Positions 1-10,964 of a stretch of DNA of 34,627 bases are shown here, piece after piece. Below the pieces are notes generated by a model. That model ran no database searches. It was not told where the DNA came from and was given only the letters and a program-made list of their open reading frames with translations. The stretch comes from Spirogloea muscicola (Eukaryota > Streptophyta > Zygnematophyceae > Spirogloeales > Spirogloeaceae), in assembly GCA_009602725.1 (NCBI GenBank), contig WELB01000056.1, forward strand, positions 270,723 through 305,349, in the 5' to 3' direction. A program made the translations under genes and the position numbers. Position 1 is the stretch's first letter; each line of letters begins with the position of its first letter.

Positions 1-169
1 CGCGGCGCGCAGCATGGAGGCGGGCCGCGGGGATGGCCTAACTGGCGGCGGGGGTGACGGCGGGCGGTGACGGCGCCCGCGGTGGTGACGGCGGGCGGCG
101 CCTGGGGGCGGGCGCTCTCCCGGGGGCCGCTGGTTCCCCCCCCCCGCCATTCCGTTTCCCTCCCCCGCC

Positions 170-3100
170 ATGGCGCCCCCGCCGCGCCGCCGCCCGCCGC
201 CGGCCCTGCCGCTGCTGGCGCTGCTGCTCGCCTGCCTCCTGTGCCCCGCCGCCGCCTTCTACCTGCCCGGCAGCTACCGCGTTGTGCACCCCGATGGCGA
301 CCTGGTGTCGCCCAAGGTCAACTCCCTCACGTCCGTCTCCACCGAGCTGCCGTACCCTTACTCCATCCTCCCCTTCTGCAAGGCGCCCGTCGCCCGGCGC
401 GACCGCGAGAACCTGGGCGAGCTCCTCATGGGCGACGACATCGAGGCGTCGCCCTACAAGTTCACCGTCAACCGCAACGAGTCCAACATCAAGCTGTGCA
501 AGGCGCCGCCGCTGTCCGCCGACGACGCCAAGCGCTTCGCCTCCATGATCGACGACGCCTACAACGTCAATATGCTGCTCGACGGCCTCCCCGCCACGCC
601 CTTCGACCTCGAGAAGCAGACGAGGAGCGACATCACCACCGGCTTCCCCATCGGCAGGAAGGACGCCGACCGCTACTACATCTACAACCACCTCCGCTTC
701 ACCGTCCTCGTCCACTACTTCAACAAGACCTCCACCCTCGGCGCCGCCTCCTACGGCGAGTCGCCCCTCGACACCCTGCCGGAGGAGGCCGCTGCTGCCG
801 GGGCCAGGAGCAAGCCCGGGTACGTCGTCGTGGGGTTCGAGGTCGTCTACAACAGCTATGCACGCACCAAGGACGATGCCAAGGTCGCGGACTTTAGCAA
901 GCTGTCCAGCGTGGACCCGGAGAGCCATCAGTACGTCAAGGAAGGGGAGGAGATCATCTACTCGTACGACGTCACCTGGAATCCCAGCAACATCGAGTGG
1001 CCCAGCAGATGGGACGCCTATCTCAGGATGCCTGGAGATCAGGTGACCTTGCCCGGCCTGGCTGTGCGATCGGCTGTCGCAGCATGCATGTGGCAAGCTG
1101 CTCACTCGGCTCCACAGCACTCTAACGGTGAGGTGCTGGTGGTGTGAGCATGCTGCCGCTGGCTCAGCTCCTGTCCAACTGCATGGCGGCCGAGCCAAGC
1201 CACCCCACCAACTCAGCGCCAATGATGCTCACTGTGGGCCAGGCTAACTAGATCGTGTCCTGCTCCTGTGCAGGTCCACTGGTTTTCCATCCTGAATTCG
1301 CTCATGGTCATTGGCTTCCTGGCAGGCATGGTTTTTGTCATCCTTTTGAGGTGAGCTCCTCATCCGATGTTCTCTTTATCTGTAACCTGCAGTTACCACA
1401 GTCCATCGCACAACTGGCTCTCACGATCAACAAGGGTGATCACAAGCTGAGGCACACGCAGATTGTTGCACACTTGTGGGCAACGAAGGGGGCACACATA
1501 GTTTCAGGGCAGGACACCAGCAGCACAATTGTAGCCTCTTGAAGGTCAGCAGAGGGTCTGGGCTTAGACGGGGGCTATGTAACAACAAGTTGCCTCTTTG
1601 TGTGAATCACCCCATGCAAACGAACTGGAGACTCCATAATTTTCTAGCAGTATTTGGAGCCTAACTGCACTGCGTTGCCCTAGTTTTCCCAATTGGTGGG
1701 AAGACATCCCTCGCTGCTTGTTGTAGATCATGTTGCTAATTCTCTAGATCGTGCACAAACCTCTCCTTCATGCACAACTGTCGGTCCTCGCAGATCGGTC
1801 CACCGAGACTTGGCTAAGATTGAGCAGCTAGACAAGGAAGAGGCTGCCCAGGTAGGTGCAGCAGTTTTCTCTTAGAGAGCTGGTGCTAGTTGCAGAAGCG
1901 CTTGCTGCAGCCTCGATATCTGGCCAAGAACCACCTGCGAGGAGTTTGTGTTGATCTAGCAATGTAGATCTGAAAGAATCGGAGCCAGTACAAGCAGTTC
2001 CAGCACTGCCGTCTTGCCATCGCTTTCAGTGTTGACAAGAGTGCCAGATCAAACGCACTTTCCTGATCTTTGCAGATGGCAGATGAGAGCGGGTGGAAGC
2101 TGGTAGTTGGAGATGTCTTCCGAGCACCTCCTCTTCCGGGCTTGCTCTGCATTGTTGTCGGCAACGGTGTACAGGTAACACCTGAAGCTTCTGAGCTTGT
2201 CATGCTTATCGCCTGCGTAGCTTTGCCAACCCCTTCTGGCAGGCGCAGTGCCTGGCTGGCAGCCAGGCTTTTGACGTGCCAAAGTTGCAGAGCTTGGTTG
2301 CAGCTTGTGTCTCTGTCATGGTGCTCAAGAGGACCAGGTCAAGCACCCTAACGTGAGCACTGTGTTGTCCTGCCTTCTCTTTGGACCCGCAGATTGTGTG
2401 TATGGCAACTGTGACAATCTTCTTTGCGGCCTTGGGCTTCATGTCACCGGCCTCCCGTGGAATGCTGCTCACTGGCACGATCTTCATCTACCTTCTCCAG
2501 GGTATTGCTGCAGGGTATGCGGCTGCAAGGTTGTGGGTGACGATGACTGGCCTTCACGAAGGAGCAGTGGGCCTGGCCTTGAAGGTCGCCTGCTTCTTCC
2601 CGGGCATCTGCTTTGTCATTCTCACGCTCATGAACTTCCTCTTATGGGGCACGAAGACGACAGGCGGCGTCCCTCTCGTTGCCTATTTCTTCCTGCTTGC
2701 GCTGTGGTTCGGCATCTCCCTCCCGCTCACCATCTTTGGTGCATATGCCGGCATGAAAGTTGAGCGCATCAAGATACCAGTGAGGACCAACCAGATTCCG
2801 CGAGAAATACCCCAGCAGAGATACCCCTCGTGGCTCCTCATCCTTGGGGGTGGCATCCTTCCCTTTGGCACGCTCTACATTGAGCTGTACTTCATCTTCC
2901 AGAGCATCTGGAATCAGCACATTTACTACGTCTTTGGTTTCCTCTTCATTGTTCTCATCCTGCTCGTCATTGTCTGTGCGGAGGTTGCAGTAGTCTTCAC
3001 ATACCTTCAGGTGGCAACCCCCCCATTCCATTCCCAATCTCCCCCTCACTCACGAAAACCCTCCAATACCCTCAAAAAAATAACCAACAAAAGACTTCAA

Positions 3101-3552
3101 CCACCCCTTTCCTTCCAAGCAATGATGTACTTCTTGTCCTTGGCATGGATCTTCAGAATGCTAGGGACCTTATGTGCTACTTAATTATGAAGGCTCGCAA
3201 GCGACTTGCCACTTTGCAGCTACATATCCTGCTGCTGGTGCCCAAGTCCTTCACATCGTGCTTTACTGTGTGCCCTTCTTTTGGATGCTTCATGCAGCTG
3301 ACGATGGAGGATTATCGCTGGTGGTGGAGATCGTTTTCTGCCTCGGGTTCAGTGGCCGTCTATGCCTTCCTGTATTCAATCAACTACTTGATCTTTGATC
3401 TGGGGCAAATGCGAGGGATGGTGCCAAAGCTGCTCTATCTTGGCTACACAGTTCTGATGGTCCTGGCCATGTTCCTTGGCACGGGCACCATTGGCTTCCT
3501 GTCATCCTTGGGCTTTGTGCACTACCTCTTCTCATCTGTCAAGCTTGACTGA
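170..3552 (+). CDS. Transmembrane 9 superfamily (nonaspanin, EMP70) protein
   Basis: Six exons fit in phase: 170-1042, 1274-1350, 1794-1851, 2076-2174, 2393-3010 and 3298-3552, giving about 659 residues, the usual length for this family. Residues 1-29 look like a signal peptide (arginine/proline-rich start, leucine core, then FYLPGSY as the mature lumenal start). A long lumenal domain follows, with YPYSILPFC and NESNIKLCK-type motifs, then nine hydrophobic segments starting at VHWFSILNSL. Family hallmarks are ESGWKLVVGDVFR, GFMSPASRGMLLTG, VRTNQIPREIP, FGTLYIELYFI, YGF-type FGFLF and GTIGFLSSLGFVHYLFSS. The tail ends VKLD, matching the K-x-D/E Golgi retention signal known for TM9 proteins. 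The family acts in endosome/Golgi membranes in sorting and trafficking of membrane proteins. The ATG at 170 is chosen because the signal peptide begins there. It converges on the next gene. Confidence 0.95.
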
Positions 3553-4775
3553 GGGCCATTCTTTCTCTTGGCCGCTCGCATGGGAGCTGCTTAGACTTTC
3601 ACAGCATCTTGGTGATGGACAATGTGGAGTCACTGACGATCTACACCTGCAGCTGGCTCTGACATCTCTTAGTGGGTCAATCTAAGTCCAGCTGGGACGT
3701 GCCCTTTGCTCGATAAAGGTGCACAACCTTGCCTTTTGGCTTGGAACTCAGCAACAGGAGAGGTCCCCTTGGTCCAAGGCCCCCTTCATTCCTCACTTCA
3801 TCTGCTGATTGATGCTGTCAGCCTGTCCACCTGAGCCTGTCCACCTCGTCACCTCTAAGTCACCTCGTATCACTCGAGGAACTTCTTTCATGCACTTGGA
3901 AGCATTGTCTGATACTCTCACTCATATTTCATGTGGGTAAAAGTCATCTTGCAAACAATGTCCTGCAGTCTACTCTCCACAACCACGCTCCATGTCACGC
4001 CCAATGCTTGTAACAAGTCTGTTGCAATGGTTGCTAATTAGTGCCGCCAAGTCCTGTAGCTCATCCATTATACCAGTTGCTGGTCCGTTTGACATATGCA
4101 AGAGAGTAGGTATATGTGTAGGTAAATGCAAGTCCATGAGACCTACTTGTACCCCCCGAGTCATCACTTGATGACTGGTATCTCTCTCTCTCTGTCCTTG
4201 ATGTTGCATTCAACATAACAATTGCCGTTGAAGCTTAGCTATGTAGTAGAAATTGATCCCTCATGGGAGCTTGTCGTTGATAGATTGTGGCGCCTGGCGT
4301 GGGACCTGTACTTGCTAAGCACTTGTTCACTGTTCATGATGCTTCTCCAGTTCTTGAGAGCATAGCGGTTTCCTGACTTCATAGAACACAGTCACAGTCT
4401 AGAGATGGGGGCTTTTGTTTGAGGCTTAGCACCTGGATTGCAAGGCAGGCTGCAATATGACGGGAAATCAACAGCTTCATTTGCTTCATCGTCCTCACAT
4501 ACTCCTGGGAGTCCTCTGAAAGATACAGCTTGCCTGTGCTGCACTTCTCCTGTGTGAGTACCTGACTGGTTGTGCCAACCGTGCAGTACGAATGGCCACA
4601 GATAGTCTGAGAGGATGCCACACTGCCCCACAGAATGCCTGCAGAGTAGGTGCTAGAGTGACAGTGAAACGACTAACCTGCCCTACACACACACAATGGA
4701 GGACCTATCTAAGTCCACGACAATCAAGGCCAAGCGAATCCCATGGAGCGATAAGAAAGTTGGCATCTGCACGCC
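3553..4775. other. Convergent intergenic region
   Basis: This holds the 3' flanks of the TM9 gene (+) and the PDH E1-beta gene (-). No conserved coding segment was recognised in either strand. A short CT microsatellite lies near 4181-4196. A TGTAA, the usual green-algal polyadenylation signal, occurs at 4009-4013 on the plus strand, about 460 bases past the TM9 stop, but a five-base match is weak evidence. Confidence 0.5.
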
Positions 4776-7700
4776 TCACGCAGCCTCTCTTTGATCCTTG
4801 CTCCTAAAGCACGCCCGCTTGGCAGCTCGGACTATGTCATCAATCTGCAGCGTAGAGCCACTTGGAGTGTGTGTGAGAACCCCGGACACACGTCTGTGAT
4901 AAGTGCAGCACAAGTCTGCGAGGAGTGGTCCTGAGTGGACGGTTGGATGCAAGGAGCACGAGGAAGCACCTGCGGAACTGCAAGCCGCTCGAGGTTGGCT
5001 GCATAAGGCATCGGCACGTCTGCCCCTGCTATGCGTTCCACTGGCGCATCCAGATACTCAAAGCTTTCCTCCACAACGCTTGCACTGTGCACCAGTGGCA
5101 AGGCACACTATCAGTGACGCTGTCAATGAAGGGCCGCGCAGCATGCATATTGCAAGCTTAGTACAGCCAAAGCTAGAAAAGCAGGTTGGACTAACCAAAT
5201 CTCTGCACCAACTCCATGTTGGGGCCAGCCCTCTTCCACAGTGACCAGCCGCGATGTCTTGCGCACAGACGCGTTTATAACTGCGCGATCCAGAGGTCGA
5301 ATGCTCCTCAGGTTGATGACCTGTGCACATTTGGCCACCAAAATATGAGCTGGCACGCAACAAGCAAGCTGCTTGTTCAGCTCTAAACAACGAGAGCCGC
5401 AATATGTGACATAAACAAAGGTGGCCAACAGTTTCTCACTAGCACTGGAGCCAATCTTTTACTACTGATCATGAAACTTTCACATGATCGATAAGATGGC
5501 ACGGCAAGGGTGGAAACAACCAACAGACCTCTGCACTGATGCCGGCCTTCGACAGCTCTTCTGCTGCCTGAGAGGCAGCAGAAGACCATAAAGTCAATAC
5601 GTACATGATTTGGACCTCTGGATCCTGACTTGCTCAACCCAAGGCCACCTACGTGATAACCTAAGACTGTGCTGTTCAAATACAACACACGTGACCTGCC
5701 GGAGATTACTATCGCCTCAAGGAAAGCTGGACGTCACTGGGAGGACGAAGAGGCACCTCACTGTCACTTGGAATCGGCATGTACCAACCGGAGGGAGTAT
5801 GCAAGATCTAAAAGTTAAACTTGTACTGACAAGCGGCAGGTGATCAAGCTGTCCGCCTGCATCAGACCTTCAAGCAGAAGCCAACCATCTTGGAGTACGC
5901 CACCAGGGAGACGTCCTTCCCTTCCCTCTCAATCTGTTGAGCAAGTGCCCTGATCAGCAAGTGCTGTACGAATGGGGGGCCTTAATAGCTCCTACCCCCC
6001 ACTTCCAGTTCCTCAATCTGCAGTGGCCAGGCCATGTGGATGGTAGAGATGTTGACTCACTTTGGCTTTCCCGATCGGTAGAGTGAAGTTGGGGTCCATA
6101 ACCTCCTCACTGACAGGGAACGACTCTCCATACCTGTAAATAACGACAGGGCAAGAAGCCAAGAAATCAGGCAGTGGCAGTCTCTTGGCCAGGTCTCCTC
6201 CCAACGACCATACATCAGCAAGGCCAGGGTAGAAACTTGCTCTGCATATCAAGGTGGAGGGCTCCTTTTGGCACACGCCCCAACATGATGGCACAGGCAC
6301 CGGGCCGCTGAGAAGGAGTAGCTCACATGATTTCGTTCTCGAGGAAGACAACAGGGTCAGGGTCCCGAATGGAAGCCTTCAAGAGGCCACGTGCATCTTC
6401 TGCAGAGTATGGTGTAATGACCTTCAAGCCCGGGCAAGACCCATACCAGGCGGCAAAGTCCTGCCAAGGAGAAAGACGAGGACGCAATCATGACCTGATT
6501 GCAATCCGAACGGATACCGAGCAAGCTCAGCAATGCAGCTGGGTGGTGCAGCTATCGATCAGCAAGTACGTGAACACACAGATCAGTAGAGGCACTGGCG
6601 GAGATCAGGTCAAGAAACAGCTACTATCCCCTGGCACGTCGCCATGTAACAGCAAGTACTGCTTATCCACGTGCCAAATGAAAAGGCTGGGCTTTTGCTG
6701 ACTGGGGTGGGTTGGCACCTGGGAGTGCTGGGCTCCAACACCTGCCGCTGCTCCATTCGGGCCGCGGAAGACGATCGGCACCGAGAGCTGGCCGCCTGAC
6801 ATGTAGTGCGACTTCGCGGCCGAGTTGATGATGTGGTCAATGGACTGCCACAGGTGCTCCAGGCATGGAAATGGGTCAGAGCGGACGCAGGCGATCGTAC
6901 CGCAGGTTGACAAGTGGCACTGCACCAGCATCAGATGTTTGTTTGGCTGGGGGGGAGCAGGAGCTCAACCTGCATGGCGAAGTTGAACGTCATGAACTCC
7001 ACAATCGGCTTCAAGCCGTAGAAAGCTGCGCCCACGCCGATGCCGGTGAAGCCAGCCTGCCACACACAGCGACTCAGCAGCTCACGACGGTGTCGGGGAG
7101 AGGTGGTGTGCTGCGCAGCCCGCCGAGGGCAGAGAGTGCAACAAGGGCAGTGCGGGGCAGCTTGCAGGCTGACCTCAGTGATGGGCGTGTCGAGCACGCG
7201 GTCGGGGCCGTACTTCTGCAGGAGGCCCTTGGTGATCTGGAGGCGCAAATGGGCACCCGTGGGCAGTGGCAGGAGAGCGTGAGTCTCAAGGAATGCTGCT
7301 CAGCGCGGAGCTCAGCTGGCCGAGGTCGCAGAGGCATGGGCAGGGCGCAGGCGGGGCCGGCCCGGGCCAGCTGACACGCGGAGGAGGGCTCTCCACGGGA
7401 GGGAGAAGGGCTAGCAGCAGCTGGATCAAGGCGCAGAGGGAGGAGGGCCCGGGCGGGGAGGCGGGAGGAGCGCGGATCGCTTGCCTTGTAGGCGCCCTGG
7501 TACTCGCCGACCTGCCAAGCGCGCGCGGGCAATGGAGTGTGTGCTGAGCGATGGAGGGCCTGAGAGGCCAAGTACGTGATGAAGGCTGGTGCTGCGGCGG
7601 GAGATGGCGGCGGGGCGTGGGCGCCGGGGCGCACCTCCTCGCCGAGCACAAAGACCTTGGGGTCGGCGGCCATCTCCTCGTCGATGGCGGAGTTGAGGGC

Positions 7701-7802
7701 GTCGCGCACCGTGATGCTCTGCCCCTGCGACGACGAAGCCAGCGCACGGCCCAGCGCCGGCCCGCGCAGCCGCCGGGCCGCGGCCCGCGCCAGCGCGTGC
7801 AT
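4776..7802 (-). CDS. PDHB: Pyruvate dehydrogenase E1 component subunit beta, mitochondrial
   Basis: Twelve exons on the minus strand join without a break to 363 residues: 7635-7802, 7485-7511, 7174-7236, 6970-7056, 6719-6844, 6327-6460, 6061-6133, 5868-5933, 5529-5567, 5196-5320, 4970-5084 and 4776-4844. Residues 1-29 are rich in Ala/Arg/Leu like a mitochondrial transit peptide, followed by the conserved [15 protein letters not shown]. Other family motifs are [24 protein letters not shown] (Glu86 is the thiamine-diphosphate contact expected from the family), [57 protein letters not shown] and [15 protein letters not shown]. With E1-alpha it forms the thiamine-dependent E1 of the pyruvate dehydrogenase complex, which decarboxylates pyruvate and acetylates lipoyl-E2. 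Absence of a plastid-type sequence and the plant-mitochondrial motif set favour the mitochondrial isoform. Exon 2 is only 27 nt and is followed by a GC-AG intron. Confidence 0.96.
7237..7484 (-). other. GC-AG intron in PDHB
   Basis: On the minus strand the exon ends in AAG (GAYK) and the intron starts GCAAGC at 7484, the classic extended consensus of GC-AG introns. The acceptor CAG is at 7237-7239. The junction gives GAYK-ITKGLL, exactly the family sequence, and no GT donor gives this join. Confidence 0.88.
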
Positions 7803-7884
7803 AGCGGCGGCGGCGGTGGCGGGGGGGGGGGCGGGCAATTGCGGCGGTCAGAGGCGGAGAGGCAGCTAGCTCTTCTGCCGCAGC

Positions 7885-8180
7885 TCCGAATGGCGTTGCT
7901 CGTGGGTGACCACAAGCTCCAGGTGTGCCAGAGGCAGTGAGCGCACGGGGTCCCACAACTACGTCCTACGTGACGCCATGTATGGCCTCGTCGAGGAGGC
8001 GGGATATCGAGTGCACGGGGGTGATGCCCGTCCAACTCCGCGACGGGGTCCCTCGCACGACGAGGCGTGTCGATCTGGTTGGCGTCCCCCTGGGAGGTGG
8101 CAAGCGGATCCTCATGGACGTCGTCCTGACAGGCAGCTTCCGGACGAAGGGCCCCATGACTTACTTCTGAGACCGGCTAT
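7885..8180 (+). pseudogene. Retroelement ORF fragment A (zinc-knuckle and endonuclease-like start)
   Basis: Two plus-strand frames together give GDHKLQVC, a stop, HNYVLRDAMYGLVEEAGYRV, a frame change and then RRVDLVGVPLGGGKRILMDVVLTG. The order GDH-x-C, H-N-x-V-R-D, E-A-G-Y, R-x-D-V and L-D-V-V is what I know from the C-terminal zinc-knuckle plus restriction-like endonuclease region of non-LTR retrotransposons. A stop and a frameshift make it non-functional. It begins only about 80 bases upstream of the PDHB start codon. No reverse transcriptase catalytic motif is present. Confidence 0.6.
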
Positions 8181-8200
8181 GCCGTGAAGGTGGCCGAGAA

Positions 8201-8339
8201 GAGAGAGAAGGCGCGCGGGGCGCATGAATTGAAAGGGAGGCCAATTCAAGCCAATACATTGTTCAGGCAGAGTCGAGTGCAGACTAAACAATGCTACATA
8301 ATATGGAGACCTAATCTAAGGTACCTAAGATGACATTAG
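8201..8339 (-). repeat. Retroelement 3' UTR, left arm of palindrome (contains repeat R1)
   Basis: The reverse complement follows directly on the LTRGY stop of fragment B. It closely matches plus-strand 9627-9769, including a nearly identical segment (R1, 8201-8268 against 9702-9769) with the core GGCCAATTCAAGCCAATACA. Related R1 copies lie at 10804-10860, 10970-11040, 26975-27044 and 29335-29402. Confidence 0.75.
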
Positions 8340-8875
8340 TACCCACGGGTGAGCACAAACAAATCTGACAAGCTAACTTGGGGAGCTGGAGCGCCGCCAC
8401 GAAAGCCGGAGGCCTGACTTAGAGCGCGCCCTGCACGTTGATGAAGAGCCAATGCTTGCGAGCGCTGCAAACTAAGCGAGAGCCGCATTCTATAATATGC
8501 AACTAAGGCCTGCGGAATGCTGGAGTGGCCCAAGCTGCCCCCCCGACTTCGACGACGCGCATCAACCAGCCGGGCCAGATGCTGGATCAGGGAGGACCAT
8601 TTCACGCCGTAGCCTCCATAGATATCCATGGCACACGGGTAAAGATGGTCCCCTCGAGGATGATCATGGTAGTGCCGCTCCTTCTTGCGCTCCGCGCTGG
8701 ACGTGGCCCAGCCAGACACGGTTGACGTTGGTGCGCCAGCCTTGTATGCGTCGATCAGTACCACGTCCAAGAGCAGACGAGGCCCACCGCCCCGCGGGGT
8801 AGCGACCACGTCCAGACGCCGCACGTATGGCTTGCCGCGCCTTGAGGAGATTGGCATGATCCCAGACACCTCCAT
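8336..8875 (-). pseudogene. Retroelement ORF fragment B, endonuclease-like C-terminal domain
   Basis: An open frame of 179 residues on the minus strand without an in-frame stop. It contains RRLDVVATPRGGGPRLLLDVV, then AERKKERHY, YPCAMDIYGGYG, LARLVDARRR, YYRMRLSLSLQRSQALAL and a final SLSDLFVLTRGY before the stop. Spacing of R-x-D-V, L-D-V-V and E-x-K-x-x-H-Y resembles the D...D...K core of restriction-like endonuclease domains in non-LTR retrotransposons. The family link is inference from motif layout. It lacks any reverse transcriptase domain, so it is a 5'-truncated copy. It is the closest relative of fragments C and D. Confidence 0.65.
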
Positions 8876-8889
8876 CGCCGGATGGCCGA

Positions 8890-9240
8890 ACAGAAGAAGC
8901 TCCTACAAGTACAAGGACCACCCGTCGGGTGATACCGTTTACCCCCTGGCCATGGACATCCATGGGTGTTACGGGGGTCGGTGGGCCTCGTTACTTTCGC
9001 TGCTGGCCTCTCAAGCTGACCAGCGGCGCCGGGAACAGGATGCAGCCCTTCCCGGTGGCTCGGCGCCTTTGGGTCTTGTTTCCTGCTACCGAATGCGATT
9101 ATCGATGTGCCTACAGCCGTCCCAGGCGATTGCTTTGCATCGCCGGGCTGGTCGCGCCCTTGCAGCAGCCTCTGGTTTGTGCAGCCGGGTTGCTCTTCCT
9201 CCCCTCAGCTCATCTGACTTGCTAATGCTGACACGGGGGG
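8890..9240 (+). pseudogene. Retroelement ORF fragment C, inverted relative of B
   Basis: The plus strand encodes YKYKDHPSGDTVYPLAMDIH, then GCYGGRWASLL, ASQADQRRR, CYRMRLSMCLQPSQAIALHR, RAGRALAAASG and SSSDLLMLTRG. Each block aligns with fragment B on the opposite strand, so B and C are head to head. The first endonuclease-like aspartates are missing because C starts downstream of them. Confidence 0.62.
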
Positions 9241-9626
9241 TATTGAGGGCGCCCTGTCTGCCTAACCTTTGGCTCCGTCATAAACACCTGTATGCATCTG
9301 GCTGGCAGTTTACAGCCGATTCTGTAATATCAGCAGCCGCATTTCCTAAATGGCGACCTGTTTGCCTGCGCTGTGGCTCCGCTTACTTGATCATGAACAC
9401 CGTCTGTCGTGGACACTGGCCGGCTACCCTAAAACACCAAACACAGCTGCTCTTTTAGTATCAGCAGCCGCGCTGTGGAAGACCATGGACTGTGCAATGA
9501 GTGATGGAGGGCCAAGTACAGAGAAAGTGGCTCTCCCAAAGAAAAGTGGCTTTCCCAACGGGGCCAAGGGTGTGAGAAGCCAGCCCGAGAAGAATTGACA
9601 AGGTCCGGGCCAAACTACTCTCCCGT
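9241..9626. other. Degenerate sequence after retroelement fragment C
   Basis: No gene was recognised. Around 9535-9610 the motif AGCCAGCCCGAGAAG with a following ATTGACAAGGTCCGG is a degenerate copy of the dispersed repeat R2 seen at 10740-10770 and in the 28.7-29.2 kb block. Confidence 0.4.
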
Positions 9627-9769
9627 GAGTTCTAATGTCACCTTAGGCGCCTCAGTCTAGGTCTCTGTATTATGTAGCCTGTTTAGTTTGCACTGGACTC
9701 TGCCTGAACAATGTATTGGCTTGAATTGACCTCCCTTTCATTTTATGCGCTCCGCGCGCCTTCTCTCTC
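9627..9769 (+). repeat. Retroelement 3' UTR, right arm of palindrome (contains R1)
   Basis: This plus-strand stretch is an inverted match of 8201-8339 and includes repeat R1 at 9702-9769, ending in CGCGCGCCTTCTCTCTC. It stands downstream of fragment C as the left arm stands downstream of fragment B. Confidence 0.75.
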
Positions 9770-9994
9770 AAAGACTAGCTGCCGGGAAGCAGTCCCCTTT
9801 ACGATAACTACCAAGTACAAGTTATCAAGTTGGTTATCCTACACAGGCCCTCTGTGGGCGAGCATTTACTTTTACATGGTCCTTGCTTGGTATTGTCTTT
9901 CAGCGCATTTCGGCCCCGTCGGACCTCGTCATGTAATCTGGGGCTGGCAATTTATGAATGCCACCATTTCTCATTTCCTTCATCTCCGACCCCC

Positions 9995-10590
9995 CGGAGC
10001 GGTTGGCCTCGCCTGCTCCTGGACGTTGTACTTACCGACGCATGCAAAGCTGGAGAACCCACGTCAACTGTGCCTAGCTGGGCAACGTCCAGTGCGGAGC
10101 GCAGAAAAGAGGATGCATTACGAGGACCAACCTCCAAGAGACCACTTCAATCCGTGCGCTAGGATGGAAACTTACGGTGGCTACGGTATGAGATGGTCCT
10201 TCCTCATCCGGCATCTGGCCCGACTGGTTGACGCGCGTCGTCGCAGTCGGGGGGGCAGCTTTGGGGGATCACAACGGACCTTCCAATGTAAGGCAGGGGC
10301 TGTGAAAGGCCGGCCCATAAAGAATGGACAGGGTCCAAAGAGCCGAAGGGCGCCTAAACCACAGAGCTATGCACGAGACTACCAGGCACACTTACGTGCC
10401 GCAGAGAAAACGTGCATGTTAACTATTGCGACTCTCACTTCGTTTGCAGCGCAAGCAAGCTCTGGCTATCCATCAGCTGGGCGCGCCCTGAAGTCAGGCC
10501 ACCGGCTTCCGTGGCTGTGCTCCGGCTCGCCAGATTAGCTTGTCGGATTTGTAGGTGTCGGATCTGTAGGTGCTCACCCGAGTGTAAACG
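9995..10590 (+). pseudogene. Retroelement ORF fragment D, interrupted
   Basis: One frame gives PRLLLDVVLTDACKAGEP and SSAERRKE; a shifted frame continues HYEDQPPRD, METYGGYGMRW and LARLVDARRRSRGGS to about 10270. After about 150 bases of inserted R2-like sequence (10280-10420) the match resumes at about 10425 (SLQR-like segment, AGRAL) and decays into an LSDL-like end near 10590. It is a third copy of the domain in B and C, with a frameshift and an insertion. Confidence 0.58.
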
Positions 10591-10619
10591 AACAGCTCTT
10601 CCAAATGGACAGCGGTGGC

Positions 10620-10860
10620 TGTGAGAAGATGAGCTCGCCCATAGAAGAGAGGGGCTGGCAGAAGCCAGCCTAAAAAGAGAGGCCCGCCCAAAGGAATGGA
10701 CACGGTCTGAAGAAGGAAGTGCTCGCCCATAGGAAAGAGAGGCCAGCCCAAAAAGAATGGACAATGTCCAAAGCCAAAGAAAGAGAAAGCGGTGCCGAAC
10801 GAGAGAAGGCGCTTGGGGCGCATGAAATGAAAGGGAGGCCAATTCAAGCCAACACGAGAG
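10620..10860 (-). repeat. Composite dispersed repeat R2+R1
   Basis: Two R2 units (about 10629-10710 and 10728-10785) share GCTCGCCCATAG, the pair GGCTGG/CCAGCC and AAAAAGAATGGAC. They are followed by GAGAGAAGGCG and an R1 copy at 10804-10860. This is the clearest place where R1 and R2 are adjacent, so they appear to be parts of one repeat. Confidence 0.65.
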
Positions 10861-10964
10861 GTGCCGAAAAAGAGACACCACTGAAAGGGCTGGGTAAATA
10901 CGTCACTGTTACCTTAGCCAACCTTAGCATAGGGGCTTCGCTAAATGTGGCCCCACTTGTTGCA

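Noticed and set aside
38-1222. Long minus-strand open frame opposite TM9 exon 1
   Set aside because: It is the Val/Ala/Gly-rich shadow of a GC-rich coding exon; the plus strand encodes the conserved TM9 lumenal domain.
4181-4196. CT microsatellite as a regulatory element
   Set aside because: Short simple repeat in 3' flanking DNA, with nothing to tie it to a function.
6865-7374. Plus-strand open frames over the PDHB region
   Set aside because: They overlap PDHB exons coding conserved motifs on the minus strand and show no recognisable protein.
7800-7838. A start upstream of the PDHB ATG giving a longer N-terminus
   Set aside because: The longer frame begins with TTG and reads a polyproline tract; the ATG at 7802 starts a normal transit peptide.
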